From positions 2,046,001-2,110,000 of the forward strand of contig NZ_CP026124.1 of NCBI RefSeq assembly GCF_002902905.1: a stretch of 64,000 bases of DNA. Reading direction: 5' to 3'. A program made the position numbers and the translations under genes. Position 1 is the first letter of the stretch; each line of letters starts with the position of its first letter. The DNA comes from Achromobacter sp. AONIH1 (GTDB lineage: Bacteria > Pseudomonadota > Gammaproteobacteria > Burkholderiales > Burkholderiaceae_B). The notes under the pieces were generated by a model, which ran no database searches, was not told the DNA's origin, and was given only the letters and a program-made list of their open reading frames with translations. Below, piece after piece: positions 41,496 to 49,254 of the stretch.

Positions 41496-43213
41496 CAGGC
41501 GGTTTCCTGGGCGGGTGCGAGTGGCAGGAACCAGTCGTCGTCAAAGGGGTGTCCGATATCTTCCAGCAAGGGAGCCCCCTGGAACATGGTGTTGCGGACC
41601 CACAGGCGCGAGCGCGGGTCGAACTTGCTCACTCCGAAGAAGGACAGCTTGCAGCGCAGCAGGTGCATGGGCAGCACGTCGCGGTCCAGCAGGTTGGCGC
41701 GGATTTCGCCGTAGCGCGTCGCCGCCATGGTCTGGATGCGGCGAACGATCCCGCGATCCTCGGGATGGCGGAAGAGAAAATCCGCGACCCGGTCGTGAGG
41801 ATGCGTGGCCAGGTCACGGACCAGCCGCCGGTGGCATTGCTGCGCCAAGAGGGCGATGCCCAGCGGCATCTGTTTTTCGCGGCCCGCGTCGATGCCGCAC
41901 AGGCCGAGCCGGGGTTCCTGCTTTTCCTGCGACCGGTACCAGAATGTCGCCTGCGCGCCGTCGGCGTCGAAGTCGATCTCCAGGGCCCAGCGGTAGGCGG
42001 ATTCGATCAGCGCGCGCAGCTCGGCGGACGGCATGTCCGGCCTCAGTTCCAGGCGTTCGGGCAGCGCCAGGCGTTCATCCAGGTCATCCACCCGCTCCGG
42101 GTGCAGTTCCAGCAGGATGCAGTTGAGCAGTTCCTGGCCCTGCAGGCTGCAATGGCGCGTCGCCCACTCCAGCAGCGGATTCCAGGATTCCAGCCGCGCG
42201 CCTTCCAGCCAGCCGGACAGGGCCTGCATGTCCGCGAGGGTGCGCTGGTTGTTGCCGGTCTGCCATTCGTCCTCGGTATGGGTCTCCCGGAGATGGCGGA
42301 TGGCGCGGTCCAGCAGCTGCGGCAGTCGTGCGCGCGCGGCGGCGGGGGCGGGCGCGGCGACGATGCGGGCGAGCGCCAGTTCGCGCATCTCGACCCAGCG
42401 GCTGATGAGCTGCGGATGGTTGATCAGGTAGGGCGCCATGCCCAGGCCCGTCGAATTGCCGATGCCGAAGTAGCGCTTGAGCGCCGGTTCGAGCGCCACC
42501 GCCGTGGCGGGCGCGCGATGGCGGGCGATATGCTCGGCCTGCCGCAGGCTGAAGTTGCGCAGCATGAAACAGGTGAACATTTCCGCGGCGAAGGGGCGGG
42601 CGAAATCAGGATGCCTGTCCCGGATCTTTTCCCAGTCGGCCATGCCCAGCTTGCCGCTGCCGTAGACCGCCGTGGTGCGGTACAGGTAGCCGACGCGCGT
42701 GATCCGGGCCGCGTCGGGCTGCCGCCCTCGGGCCAGCGCGTCCACGACATAGTCGAAGTTGCGCACGCTCCGGTTGGCGCGCGACAGCACCATCGTGCGG
42801 GCGTCCAGCCTGCCGGCTTCCTGCAAGGGCACGTTGCGGCGCAGGCTGTCCAACTGGTCCGGATCGACCTCGCCTTCGCACAGCGCCATGGTCAGGTCCC
42901 ATTCGCTGGCGATGACGCGGTCGTTGCGCTTTTCCGGCGCCAGGTATTGGGAGAACAGCACGAAGCTGAACAGGCCGTTGGGTGTGTGGATGCGGTAGAT
43001 CGCGGTGCCGTGGCCATCGGCGTCCAGCTCGAAGCGCGAGGCGTCGATCCGCCAGCGCTCGCGCATGATCCGGCGCACCAGGGCGCGCATGAAGCTCAGG
43101 CGGCTCTGATGCAGGCTGCCCAGCCGTTCCAGATCCATGACCTGGCCGGCCGGGCGCATGGGCAGGGTCGCGGCTTCGGCCTGGCTGGCTTCCCCGGTGC
43201 TAAGCGTGTTCAT
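41495..43213 (-). CDS. Conserved-looking 572-aa protein of unknown function
   Basis: I do not recognise this family. The product is soluble-looking, with no signal peptide or membrane segment. It is rich in Arg, Asp and Trp, with distinctive stretches such as HTPNGLFSFVLFSQYLAPEKRNDRVIASEWDLT, VLSRANRSVRNFDYVVDAL, YFGIGNSTGLGMAPYLINHP and LLRCKLSFFGVSKFDPRSRLWVRN. The good codon use and 1-bp TGATG overlap with the DUF3726-like gene show it is real and co-expressed. A motif shared with the LysR/aldehyde dehydrogenase intergenic region lies about 120 bp upstream (43335-43349), suggesting common regulation. Its role in the nearby amine/aldehyde catabolism is only inferred from location. Confidence 0.75.
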   Translation of the reverse strand: MNTLSTGEASQAEAATLPMRPAGQVMDLERLGSLHQSRLSFMRALVRRIMRERWRIDASRFELDADGHGTAIYRIHTPNGLFSFVLFSQYLAPEKRNDRVIASEWDLTMALCEGEVDPDQLDSLRRNVPLQEAGRLDARTMVLSRANRSVRNFDYVVDALARGRQPDAARITRVGYLYRTTAVYGSGKLGMADWEKIRDRHPDFARPFAAEMFTCFMLRNFSLRQAEHIARHRAPATAVALEPALKRYFGIGNSTGLGMAPYLINHPQLISRWVEMRELALARIVAAPAPAAARARLPQLLDRAIRHLRETHTEDEWQTGNNQRTLADMQALSGWLEGARLESWNPLLEWATRHCSLQGQELLNCILLELHPERVDDLDERLALPERLELRPDMPSAELRALIESAYRWALEIDFDADGAQATFWYRSQEKQEPRLGLCGIDAGREKQMPLGIALLAQQCHRRLVRDLATHPHDRVADFLFRHPEDRGIVRRIQTMAATRYGEIRANLLDRDVLPMHLLRCKLSFFGVSKFDPRSRLWVRNTMFQGAPLLEDIGHPFDDDWFLPLAPAQETA

Positions 43214-43334
43214 ACTCGGACTCTCAATGGAATGGCGCCGTGCGTCCGCGACAGCATGGCGGACAGCAGGATGCGAGGCGTCGATGTGCCGTCGATATTG
43301 GGACAGGCTGACCGGCGGCGCAATTCAGATCGGT

Positions 43335-43349
43335 CTATTGCTTGATAAG
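43335..43349 (-). promoter_or_regulatory. Copy 1 of CTTATCAARCAATAG motif upstream of the 572-aa gene
   Basis: On the minus strand the sequence is CTTATCAAGCAATAG. It differs by one base from 44301-44315. The 176-bp gap 43214-43389 otherwise shows no gene. A short dyad GCTT-ATC-AAGC is centred within the motif. It is a candidate operator for the LysR protein encoded next door. Confidence 0.5.
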
Positions 43350-43389
43350 CGGAATTTATGGAGAGACTGTTTTTGATGAGTGGGGCTGC

Positions 43390-44289
43390 TCAGTTCCGGG
43401 AGGCGAGGCCGTTGTCGCGCAGGATGAAGTCGAACAGCGCCTGAGCGGCCACCGGCAGCGAGCGATTGGCCAGGCGCACCAGGCCGATGTCGCGGCTGGC
43501 GAGGGGCGCGGCCAGCGGAATGAAGCGCAATGCGCCGGGCTCGGCGGGAAACGCCAGGCGGGGCAGGGTGGTGATGCCCATGCCGGCCTCGATCATGGCC
43601 AGCAGTGAAATCATGTTCGAGATGTAGATCTGCGATTCGGCGATCAGCTCGCCGGCGCTGGTCCCCGCGAGCAGCCGGGACGTGCCGTTGGCGATCAGCC
43701 GGTGGCCGCGCAGCTGCTGCCAGTCGAGCTTTTTCCTGGCCGCCAGCGGATGGTCCCGGTGGCAGACCACGCCGATGCTGTCCTTCCAGATCGGCGTGAA
43801 GCGCAGATCGCTTTCCGGCTCCCAGACGCTGGAAATGCCGAAATCCACCTGGCGGTTCTTCACCATGGCCAGCACCGCCTCGGAGCTGTCGTCGAACAGG
43901 CTGACATGCAGGCCGGCATCCTGGCCGATGAAGCGCGTGAGGATATCCGGCAGCAGGCGGCTGGCGACCGATGGCACCGAGGCGATGCGCAGATGTCCGG
44001 ACTTGTTCTGCGCCACCAGGTTCATCTCGCGCATCACGCGGTCGTGATGGTCGATCAATTCCCTGGCGTAGGCGAGGAACTGCTGGCCGAAGGGCGTCAG
44101 GTCCGGCTTGACGACGCGCGCATTGCGTTTTTCGAACAGGGGCTGGCCCAGCTTGTCTTCCAGGTCGCGGATGGACAGGGATATGGCGGGCTGGGTGCGA
44201 TGCGCCCGTTCCGCGGCGGCATGGAACCCCTGCAGTTCCACGACCCAGACGAAATGGCGCAACTGGACGATCCTGAGGTCTGGCAGCAT
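43390..44289 (-). CDS. LysR-family transcriptional regulator
   Basis: LTTR of 299 residues from ATG 44289; a GTG at 44301 adds four residues but overlaps the candidate operator. The N-terminal winged helix-turn-helix reads LRHFVWVVELQGFHAAAERAHRTQPAISLSIRDLEDKLGQPLFEK, followed by a linker helix and a substrate-binding domain (LRIASVPSVASRLLPDIL; VDFGISSV; GVVCHRDHPLA; MIEAGMGITTLPRLAF). It is transcribed divergently from the aldehyde dehydrogenase operon, the usual LysR arrangement. A matching motif upstream of the unknown-function pair suggests it controls both units. The ligand is unknown; a semialdehyde or amine-derived acid of the pathway is plausible. Confidence 0.93.
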   Translation of the reverse strand: MLPDLRIVQLRHFVWVVELQGFHAAAERAHRTQPAISLSIRDLEDKLGQPLFEKRNARVVKPDLTPFGQQFLAYARELIDHHDRVMREMNLVAQNKSGHLRIASVPSVASRLLPDILTRFIGQDAGLHVSLFDDSSEAVLAMVKNRQVDFGISSVWEPESDLRFTPIWKDSIGVVCHRDHPLAARKKLDWQQLRGHRLIANGTSRLLAGTSAGELIAESQIYISNMISLLAMIEAGMGITTLPRLAFPAEPGALRFIPLAAPLASRDIGLVRLANRSLPVAAQALFDFILRDNGLASRN

Positions 44290-44300
44290 GGTAAGTTTCA

Positions 44301-44324
44301 CTTATCAAACAATAGTTGGAACTA
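44301..44324 (+). promoter_or_regulatory. Divergent LysR/ALDH control region: motif copy 2 and dyad
   Basis: CTTATCAAACAATAG (44301-44315) matches 43335-43349 (minus strand) at 14 of 15 positions. It overlaps a dyad TAGTT-GG-AACTA at 44313-44324. The surrounding 44300-44340 stretch is distinctly AT-rich compared with its neighbours, as expected for promoter DNA. Probable LysR binding region; no clear -35/-10 pair could be fixed. Confidence 0.55.
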
Positions 44325-44381
44325 ACTTTATTTTATATGTGCCGGCTCCTACCATGCGATCAACAGCATAGGGAGGCAGGC

Positions 44382-45824
44382 ATGGCCAGCAGCATATTCA
44401 GCAACTACATCAACGGCGCCTGGGTCGAGGGCGCTTCCAGCATCGTCAATCGCAGCCCCGCCGACACCGAAGACGTGGTGGGACGCTATGCGCAGGCGGA
44501 CGCCGATCAGGTCGACCGGGCCATCGCGGCGGCGGCCGCCGCCCAGCCCGCCTGGGCGCGCAGCGGGCTGGAGGAACGCTGGCGCGTGCTCATGGCGATC
44601 GGTGACGAGCTGATCGCGCGCAAGGCAGAACTGGGCGAGCAGTTGTCGCGCGAAGAAGGCAAGACGCTGGCCGAGGGCGTGGGCGAAGTGCATCGTTCGG
44701 GCCAGTTTTTCCACTACTACGCGGCCGAAGTGTTGCGGCAGCTGGGCGAGACGGCGGACTCCGTGCGTCCGGGCGTGGAAATCGAGGTGCGCCGCGAGCC
44801 GGTCGGCGTGGTCGCCATCATCACGCCGTGGAATTTCCCGATGGCCACGGCGGCCTGGAAGATCGCGCCGGCGCTGGCCTTTGGCAACGCGGTCGTGTTC
44901 AAGCCCGCCAACGCCGTGCCTGCCAGCGCCTGGGCGCTGACCGAGATCATCGCGCGCCAGCCCCTGCCCGCAGGCGCCTTCAACCTGGTCATGGGCAGCG
45001 GCGCCGAGGTCGGGGAGCGGCTGATCCAGTCGGCGGCGATCCAGGCGCTGAGCTTCACGGGCTCGGTCGAGACCGGCCGCCGGGTCGCGGCCGCGACGGC
45101 CGCCAATTTCGTGCGCTGTCAACTGGAAATGGGCAGCAAGAATGCCTTGGTGGTGCTGGACGACGCCGATCTGCCCCTGGCGGTGGAATGCGCGGTGAAT
45201 GGCGCGTTCTTCGGCACCGGGCAGAAGTGCACCGCCTCATCCCGACTGATCGTGACCGAGGGCATACACGACCGCTACGTGCAGGCGCTGGTGGAACGCA
45301 TCGGGCAGCTGAAGGTCGGCCATCCCTTGCGCGAGGGCGTGCACATCGGTCCGGTGATCGACGAGGGCCAGCTGGCGCGGAACCTGCGTTACATCGAGCT
45401 GGCGCGGGCCGAGGGCGCGCGACTGGCCTGCGGCGGCGAGCGCATCGAGGATGAGCGCCCCGGGTACTACATGCGTCCCGCGCTGTTCGTCGACACGCGC
45501 AATGACATGCGCATCAACCGCGATGAAGTCTTCGGTCCGATCGCCTGCGTCATCAAGGCGCGCGACTACGAGGATGCGCTGACCTTGCTCAACGACACGC
45601 GTTTCGGCCTTACGGCCGGCATCGTCACCCGGTCGCTGCGGCATGCCAGCGATTTCAAGCGGCGCGCCCGCACCGGCTGCGTCATGGTCAACCTGCCCAC
45701 CGCCGGCACCGACTATCACGTGCCGTTCGGCGGCCGTGGCGATTCCAGCTTCGGCCCCAGGGAGCAGGGGCAGTACGCCCGCGATTTCTATACGGCGGTC
45801 AAGACCGTCTACATCCGTCCTTGA
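44382..45824 (+). CDS. Aldehyde dehydrogenase, alpha-ketoglutaric semialdehyde (2,5-dioxopentanoate) dehydrogenase-like
   Basis: 480 residues from ATG 44382, chosen because GGGAGG (44371-44376) sits at ideal distance; upstream in-frame codons lack a ribosome site. NAD(P)+-dependent aldehyde oxidation is indicated by PWNFP, the FTGSVETGR nucleotide-binding turn, catalytic Glu in LEMGSKN and catalytic Cys in GTGQKCTASSR. The LEMGSKN form and the C-terminal GTDYHVPFGGRGDSSFGPREQGQYARDFYTAVKT are typical of alpha-ketoglutaric semialdehyde dehydrogenases, which make 2-oxoglutarate at the end of hydroxyproline and pentose/hexaric acid pathways. It is followed 6 bp later by the dipeptidase-like gene and then a BCCT transporter, so a betaine-like or hydroxyproline-type substrate is plausible. 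Another semialdehyde substrate is not excluded. Confidence 0.88.
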   Translation: MASSIFSNYINGAWVEGASSIVNRSPADTEDVVGRYAQADADQVDRAIAAAAAAQPAWARSGLEERWRVLMAIGDELIARKAELGEQLSREEGKTLAEGVGEVHRSGQFFHYYAAEVLRQLGETADSVRPGVEIEVRREPVGVVAIITPWNFPMATAAWKIAPALAFGNAVVFKPANAVPASAWALTEIIARQPLPAGAFNLVMGSGAEVGERLIQSAAIQALSFTGSVETGRRVAAATAANFVRCQLEMGSKNALVVLDDADLPLAVECAVNGAFFGTGQKCTASSRLIVTEGIHDRYVQALVERIGQLKVGHPLREGVHIGPVIDEGQLARNLRYIELARAEGARLACGGERIEDERPGYYMRPALFVDTRNDMRINRDEVFGPIACVIKARDYEDALTLLNDTRFGLTAGIVTRSLRHASDFKRRARTGCVMVNLPTAGTDYHVPFGGRGDSSFGPREQGQYARDFYTAVKTVYIRP

Positions 45825-45830
45825 GGAAAC

Positions 45831-46823
45831 ATGATCATGCAAGACATGCTGGTGATCGACGGCCTGCAATATTCCAACTGGAGCGAGGCGCTGTTCCGCC
45901 AGATGCGCGAGGGCGGCCTGAGCGCCGTGCACGCGACGATCGCCTACCATGAGACCGCGCGCGAGACGCTGTCGCGCATCGGGGAATGGAATCGCCGCTT
46001 CGAGGCCTGGCCCGGGCTGATCCGCCCCGTGCGGCAGGCGTCGGACATTACGCTGGCGCAACGGGAGGGGCGGGTAGGCGTATTCTTCGGCTTCCAGAAC
46101 TGCTCGCCCATCGAGGACGATATCGACCTGGTCGAGGTGTTTCGCCAGCTGGGGGTCTTCGTCATGCAGCTGACCTACAACAACCAGAGCCTGCTGGCCT
46201 CGGGCTGCTACGAAAGCGAGGACAACGGCATTTCGCGCTTCGGCAGGCAGGTGATCGGCGAGATGAATCGCGTCGGCATGCTGATCGACATGTCGCACAG
46301 CGCCGAGCGCAGCACCCTGCAGGCCATTGAACTGTCCGCGCGGCCGGTGATCATTTCCCACGCCAACCCCAGCAGCTTCCATCCTGCCCGGCGCAACAAG
46401 TCCGATGCCGTGTTGCGCGCGATCGCGCAATCCGGGGGGCTGCTGGGCTTCAGCACCTATCCCTTCCATCTGCGCGGCGGCCCGGCCTGCCGCCTGGACG
46501 AGTTCTGCGACATGGTGGCGCGCACGGCGGACCTGATGGGCGTGGACCACATCGGCATCGGCACCGACCTGTGCCAGCAGCAGCCGCTGCAGGTGTTGGA
46601 ATGGATGCGCAACGGCCGCTGGAGCAAGGCCAAGGATTATGGCGAGGGATCGGCCGCCAACGCGGACTGGCCGGCGCCCCTGCCGTGGTTCCGCGACAGC
46701 CGGGACTTTCCCGTGATCGCGGCGGGCCTGCGCGAGCGGGGCTTCGTCGATGATGAACTGCGCAGGATCATGGGGCTGAACTGGCTGCATCAGCTGGAGC
46801 AGGGCACCGCGCCACGGCCTTGA
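45831..46823 (+). CDS. M19 membrane-dipeptidase-like protein lacking the HxD zinc motif
   Basis: 330 residues; start ATG 45831 (45837 is possible), with GAGGAAA overlapping the end of the aldehyde dehydrogenase gene. The TIM-barrel family of renal/membrane dipeptidases is indicated by FGFQN, YNNQSLLASGCYE, GMLIDMSHS, VIISHANPSS, MGVDHIGIGTDL and IMGLNWL. The family's first zinc ligands (His-x-Asp after the opening DG) are replaced: VIDGLQYSNW. The two later histidines and the GTD aspartate are kept. The sequence is closest in my memory to the dipeptidase-like protein in Pseudomonas glycine-betaine/dimethylglycine loci. Together with the BCCT gene downstream this points to quaternary-amine catabolism rather than general peptide cleavage. 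The true reaction is uncertain; it may use one metal or a non-peptide substrate. Confidence 0.85.
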   Translation: MIMQDMLVIDGLQYSNWSEALFRQMREGGLSAVHATIAYHETARETLSRIGEWNRRFEAWPGLIRPVRQASDITLAQREGRVGVFFGFQNCSPIEDDIDLVEVFRQLGVFVMQLTYNNQSLLASGCYESEDNGISRFGRQVIGEMNRVGMLIDMSHSAERSTLQAIELSARPVIISHANPSSFHPARRNKSDAVLRAIAQSGGLLGFSTYPFHLRGGPACRLDEFCDMVARTADLMGVDHIGIGTDLCQQQPLQVLEWMRNGRWSKAKDYGEGSAANADWPAPLPWFRDSRDFPVIAAGLRERGFVDDELRRIMGLNWLHQLEQGTAPRP

Positions 46824-46932
46824 GAGCCGGCGGGGCCATGAAGAAAACCCCACGCCACGCCCGTTCACGCGGGCTGGCAGCCCTCCGATGAGGTCTGGGG
46901 CGGCTTTGGGGAAAAATAACGAGGAGACAATC

Positions 46933-48510
46933 ATGAACGAGATTCCGGCCCGCGCAGCGGGCGGCGAGCAGGCGCGGCCCGCGCTTATGCAGGGCATGGA
47001 CTGGCCGCTGCTGGCCGTCAGCGGCGGCTTCCTGCTGTGCTTCCTGGCGGCGGCCCTGGTGGACATCGACGCCGTGTCGGCGCTGGTCAGCGCCTTGTTC
47101 GCCTGGTCGACGAAGGTGTTCGGCCTGTACTGGCAGATCCTGATGCTGGCGACCTTCGTTATCAGCCTGGGCATCGGCTTCAGCCGCTGCGGCCGCGTGC
47201 GCCTGGGCGGCGTGGACAGACGGCCCGACATCAGCACCTTCAACTGGATCGCCGTGATCATGTGCGCGCTGCTGGCGGGCGGCGGCGCGTTCTGGGCCGC
47301 CGCCGAGCCCTTGATGCACTTCGCCAGTCCGCCGCCCCTGTTTGCCCAGGTGCAGCCGAAGACCGAAATGGCGGCGCACGTGGCGCTGGCGCAGTCCTTC
47401 GTGCACTGGGGCTTCCTGGCCTGGGCCGTGCTCGGCAGCCTGCTGGCCATCGTGCTGATGCACCTGCACTACGACAAGGGCCTGCCGCTGGCGCCTCGCA
47501 CGCTGCTGTATCCGCTGCTGGGCGAGCGCGCGCTCAAGGGGATGATCGGCAGCCTGGTCGACGCCGCCTGCATCATCGCGGTGGTGGCCGGCACCATCGG
47601 CCCGATCGGCTTCCTGGGCCTGCAGATCAGCAATGCGCTGCACGCCGTGTGGGGCCTGCCGAACGACCTGACCACGCAGTCCATCACCATCGTCCTGGTG
47701 ACGGCCATGTACACCACGTCCTGCCTGGTGGGGTTGAACGGCATCCGCGTGGTCAGCGAGATCAATGTCTGGCTCATGATCGGGTTGGCGCTGTTCATGA
47801 TCGTGGCCGGGCCGACGCTGTTCATCCTGTCGGCCTTTCCCACGGCGTTCGGCTTGCAGCTGGAGTACTTCCTGCCGATGACGACGTATCGCGCGGATCC
47901 GAAGTGGCTGGACTGGTGGACCATCTTCTACTGGGGCTGGTTCATCGGCTATGCGCCGATGATGGGCCTGTACGTCGCCAAGGTGTCGCGCGGCCGCAGC
48001 ATACGCCAGATCATCGGCACGCTGTCCATCGTCGCGCCGCTGGTGACCATGTTCTGGTTCACGGTGGTGGGGGGCGCCGGCATCGGGCTCGAATTGCAGA
48101 ATCCGGGCAGCGTCACGGCCCATGGCAACGAACCCGAGGCGATGCTGCTGGGCATCACGCAGAATCTGCCCTGGGCCGGGCTGGTGTCCGCGCTGTTCAT
48201 CTTCCTGAGCTTCATCTCGGTCGCCACCAATGGCGACGCCATGGCCTATACCGTGGCCATGGCCATGTCCGGCAACGACACGCCCAGGAAATGGCTGCGC
48301 GCCTTCTGGTGCGTCGGCATGGGACTGGCCGCCGTGGTGTTGATCACGATCGGAGCGGGAGGCGTGAGCGCGCTGCAATCGTTCATCGTGATCACCGCCG
48401 TGCCGGTCTCGCTGCTGATCCTGCCGGCCTTGTGGGATGCGCCGCGCATCGCGCTGGCCATGGCGCGCGAGCAGCTGGGCCAGCGGCGCGGCGTGGGCGA
48501 GGCGGTCTAG
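46933..48510 (+). CDS. BCCT-family betaine/carnitine/choline-type transporter
   Basis: 525 residues from ATG 46933, preceded by GAGGAGA (46921-46927). A frame from 46888 has no ribosome site. The protein is highly hydrophobic with about 12 helices. Hallmarks are FVHWGFLAWAVLGSLLA, PLLGERALKGMIGSLVDAACI, VAGTIGPIGFLGLQISNAL and the BCCT signature WWTIFYWGWFIGYAPMMGLYVAKVSRGR with RSIRQII after it. Members import quaternary amines such as betaine, choline or carnitine, usually coupled to sodium or by exchange. It lacks a long C-terminal osmosensory extension, fitting a catabolic rather than osmotic role. The gene lies 109 bp after the dipeptidase-like gene; a small GCCCG/CGGGC hairpin lies in the gap, so transcription may be partly separate. 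The substrate is not determinable from sequence. Confidence 0.9.
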   Translation: MNEIPARAAGGEQARPALMQGMDWPLLAVSGGFLLCFLAAALVDIDAVSALVSALFAWSTKVFGLYWQILMLATFVISLGIGFSRCGRVRLGGVDRRPDISTFNWIAVIMCALLAGGGAFWAAAEPLMHFASPPPLFAQVQPKTEMAAHVALAQSFVHWGFLAWAVLGSLLAIVLMHLHYDKGLPLAPRTLLYPLLGERALKGMIGSLVDAACIIAVVAGTIGPIGFLGLQISNALHAVWGLPNDLTTQSITIVLVTAMYTTSCLVGLNGIRVVSEINVWLMIGLALFMIVAGPTLFILSAFPTAFGLQLEYFLPMTTYRADPKWLDWWTIFYWGWFIGYAPMMGLYVAKVSRGRSIRQIIGTLSIVAPLVTMFWFTVVGGAGIGLELQNPGSVTAHGNEPEAMLLGITQNLPWAGLVSALFIFLSFISVATNGDAMAYTVAMAMSGNDTPRKWLRAFWCVGMGLAAVVLITIGAGGVSALQSFIVITAVPVSLLILPALWDAPRIALAMAREQLGQRRGVGEAV

Positions 48511-48547
48511 TGTGCCGTCCGGGTGGACGACTGGCGCCGGCGTCGGC

Positions 48548-49180
48548 TCAGGCCGCGCGCAGCGTCACGTCGATCCAGCCGCGCAAGGCGTTGGACAGGC
48601 GGATTCCGTCCGCCGCGTGCAGGTCGGCCAGGGTCAGCACCTTTTCCTTCGCCTGGCCGGTTTCCAGCAGCTCGGCGCGCTGCACCCCCGGCAGGCAGCC
48701 GCAATCGACCGGCGGCGTGTACCAGTGCGCGCCCAGGCGCAGGTAGACGTTGCTGCGGCTGCCTTCGCACAGCTCGCCGCGCTCGTTCAGGTAGAGCAGG
48801 TCGAACAGGTGCGGGTGGGACGGCAGCCACTCGATGGTCTTGGTGTACCAGGGGCGGTGGGTGGTCTTGTAGCGCAGCAGCGGTTCGGACGAACGCAGCG
48901 CCTCGGGCGCCAGCATCACTTCCTGCACGGCCGGCAGCGGCGGCAGGGGGGCGGTCTGGATGCTGCGGCCGCCGTCGCGCGCCACCAGCAGGCGCAGCCG
49001 GTGCGGGCCGGGCGCGGACAGGGCCAGGGCGGCGACCAGGATGTCGGCCTCGACGGGGGGGCCGGCCCAGGCATAGTCCAGCGCCTTGCAGGAGGCTTCC
49101 AGCCGCTTCAGGTGCCGCGCCAGCAGCGGCATGCGGCGCTGGGCATCGACCAGGATGGTCTCGATCAGTTCGGGTTGCAT
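48548..49180 (-). CDS. pabC: PabC-like aminodeoxychorismate lyase (class IV aminotransferase)
   Basis: 210 residues from ATG 49180, selected because AGGAG lies just upstream; a frame from 49297 would extend into the intergenic region. Fold-type IV PLP enzyme: YKTTHRPWY carries the likely PLP lysine, and GELCEGSRSNVYLRL and PVDCGCLPGVQR are the cofactor-binding loops. The KTTHR form is what is seen in PabC domains of PabB-PabC fusion proteins; here the parts are separate genes. It would convert 4-amino-4-deoxychorismate to p-aminobenzoate plus pyruvate for folate synthesis. The pabB stop lies 74 bp upstream, so co-transcription is likely. A different class IV aminotransferase activity is possible but less consistent with context. 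Confidence 0.85.
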   Translation of the reverse strand: MQPELIETILVDAQRRMPLLARHLKRLEASCKALDYAWAGPPVEADILVAALALSAPGPHRLRLLVARDGGRSIQTAPLPPLPAVQEVMLAPEALRSSEPLLRYKTTHRPWYTKTIEWLPSHPHLFDLLYLNERGELCEGSRSNVYLRLGAHWYTPPVDCGCLPGVQRAELLETGQAKEKVLTLADLHAADGIRLSNALRGWIDVTLRAA

Positions 49181-49254
49181 GGGACGCTCCTGGGGAAGGG
49201 GGGACGGGCGCGGGCCGCGTTCTATCCTACTACCGGCCCGGGGAATTTGGGCCC

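Noticed and set aside
44316..44381. N-terminal extension of the aldehyde dehydrogenase
   Set aside because: The 22 extra residues lie in AT-rich promoter DNA and the ideal ribosome site serves ATG 44382.
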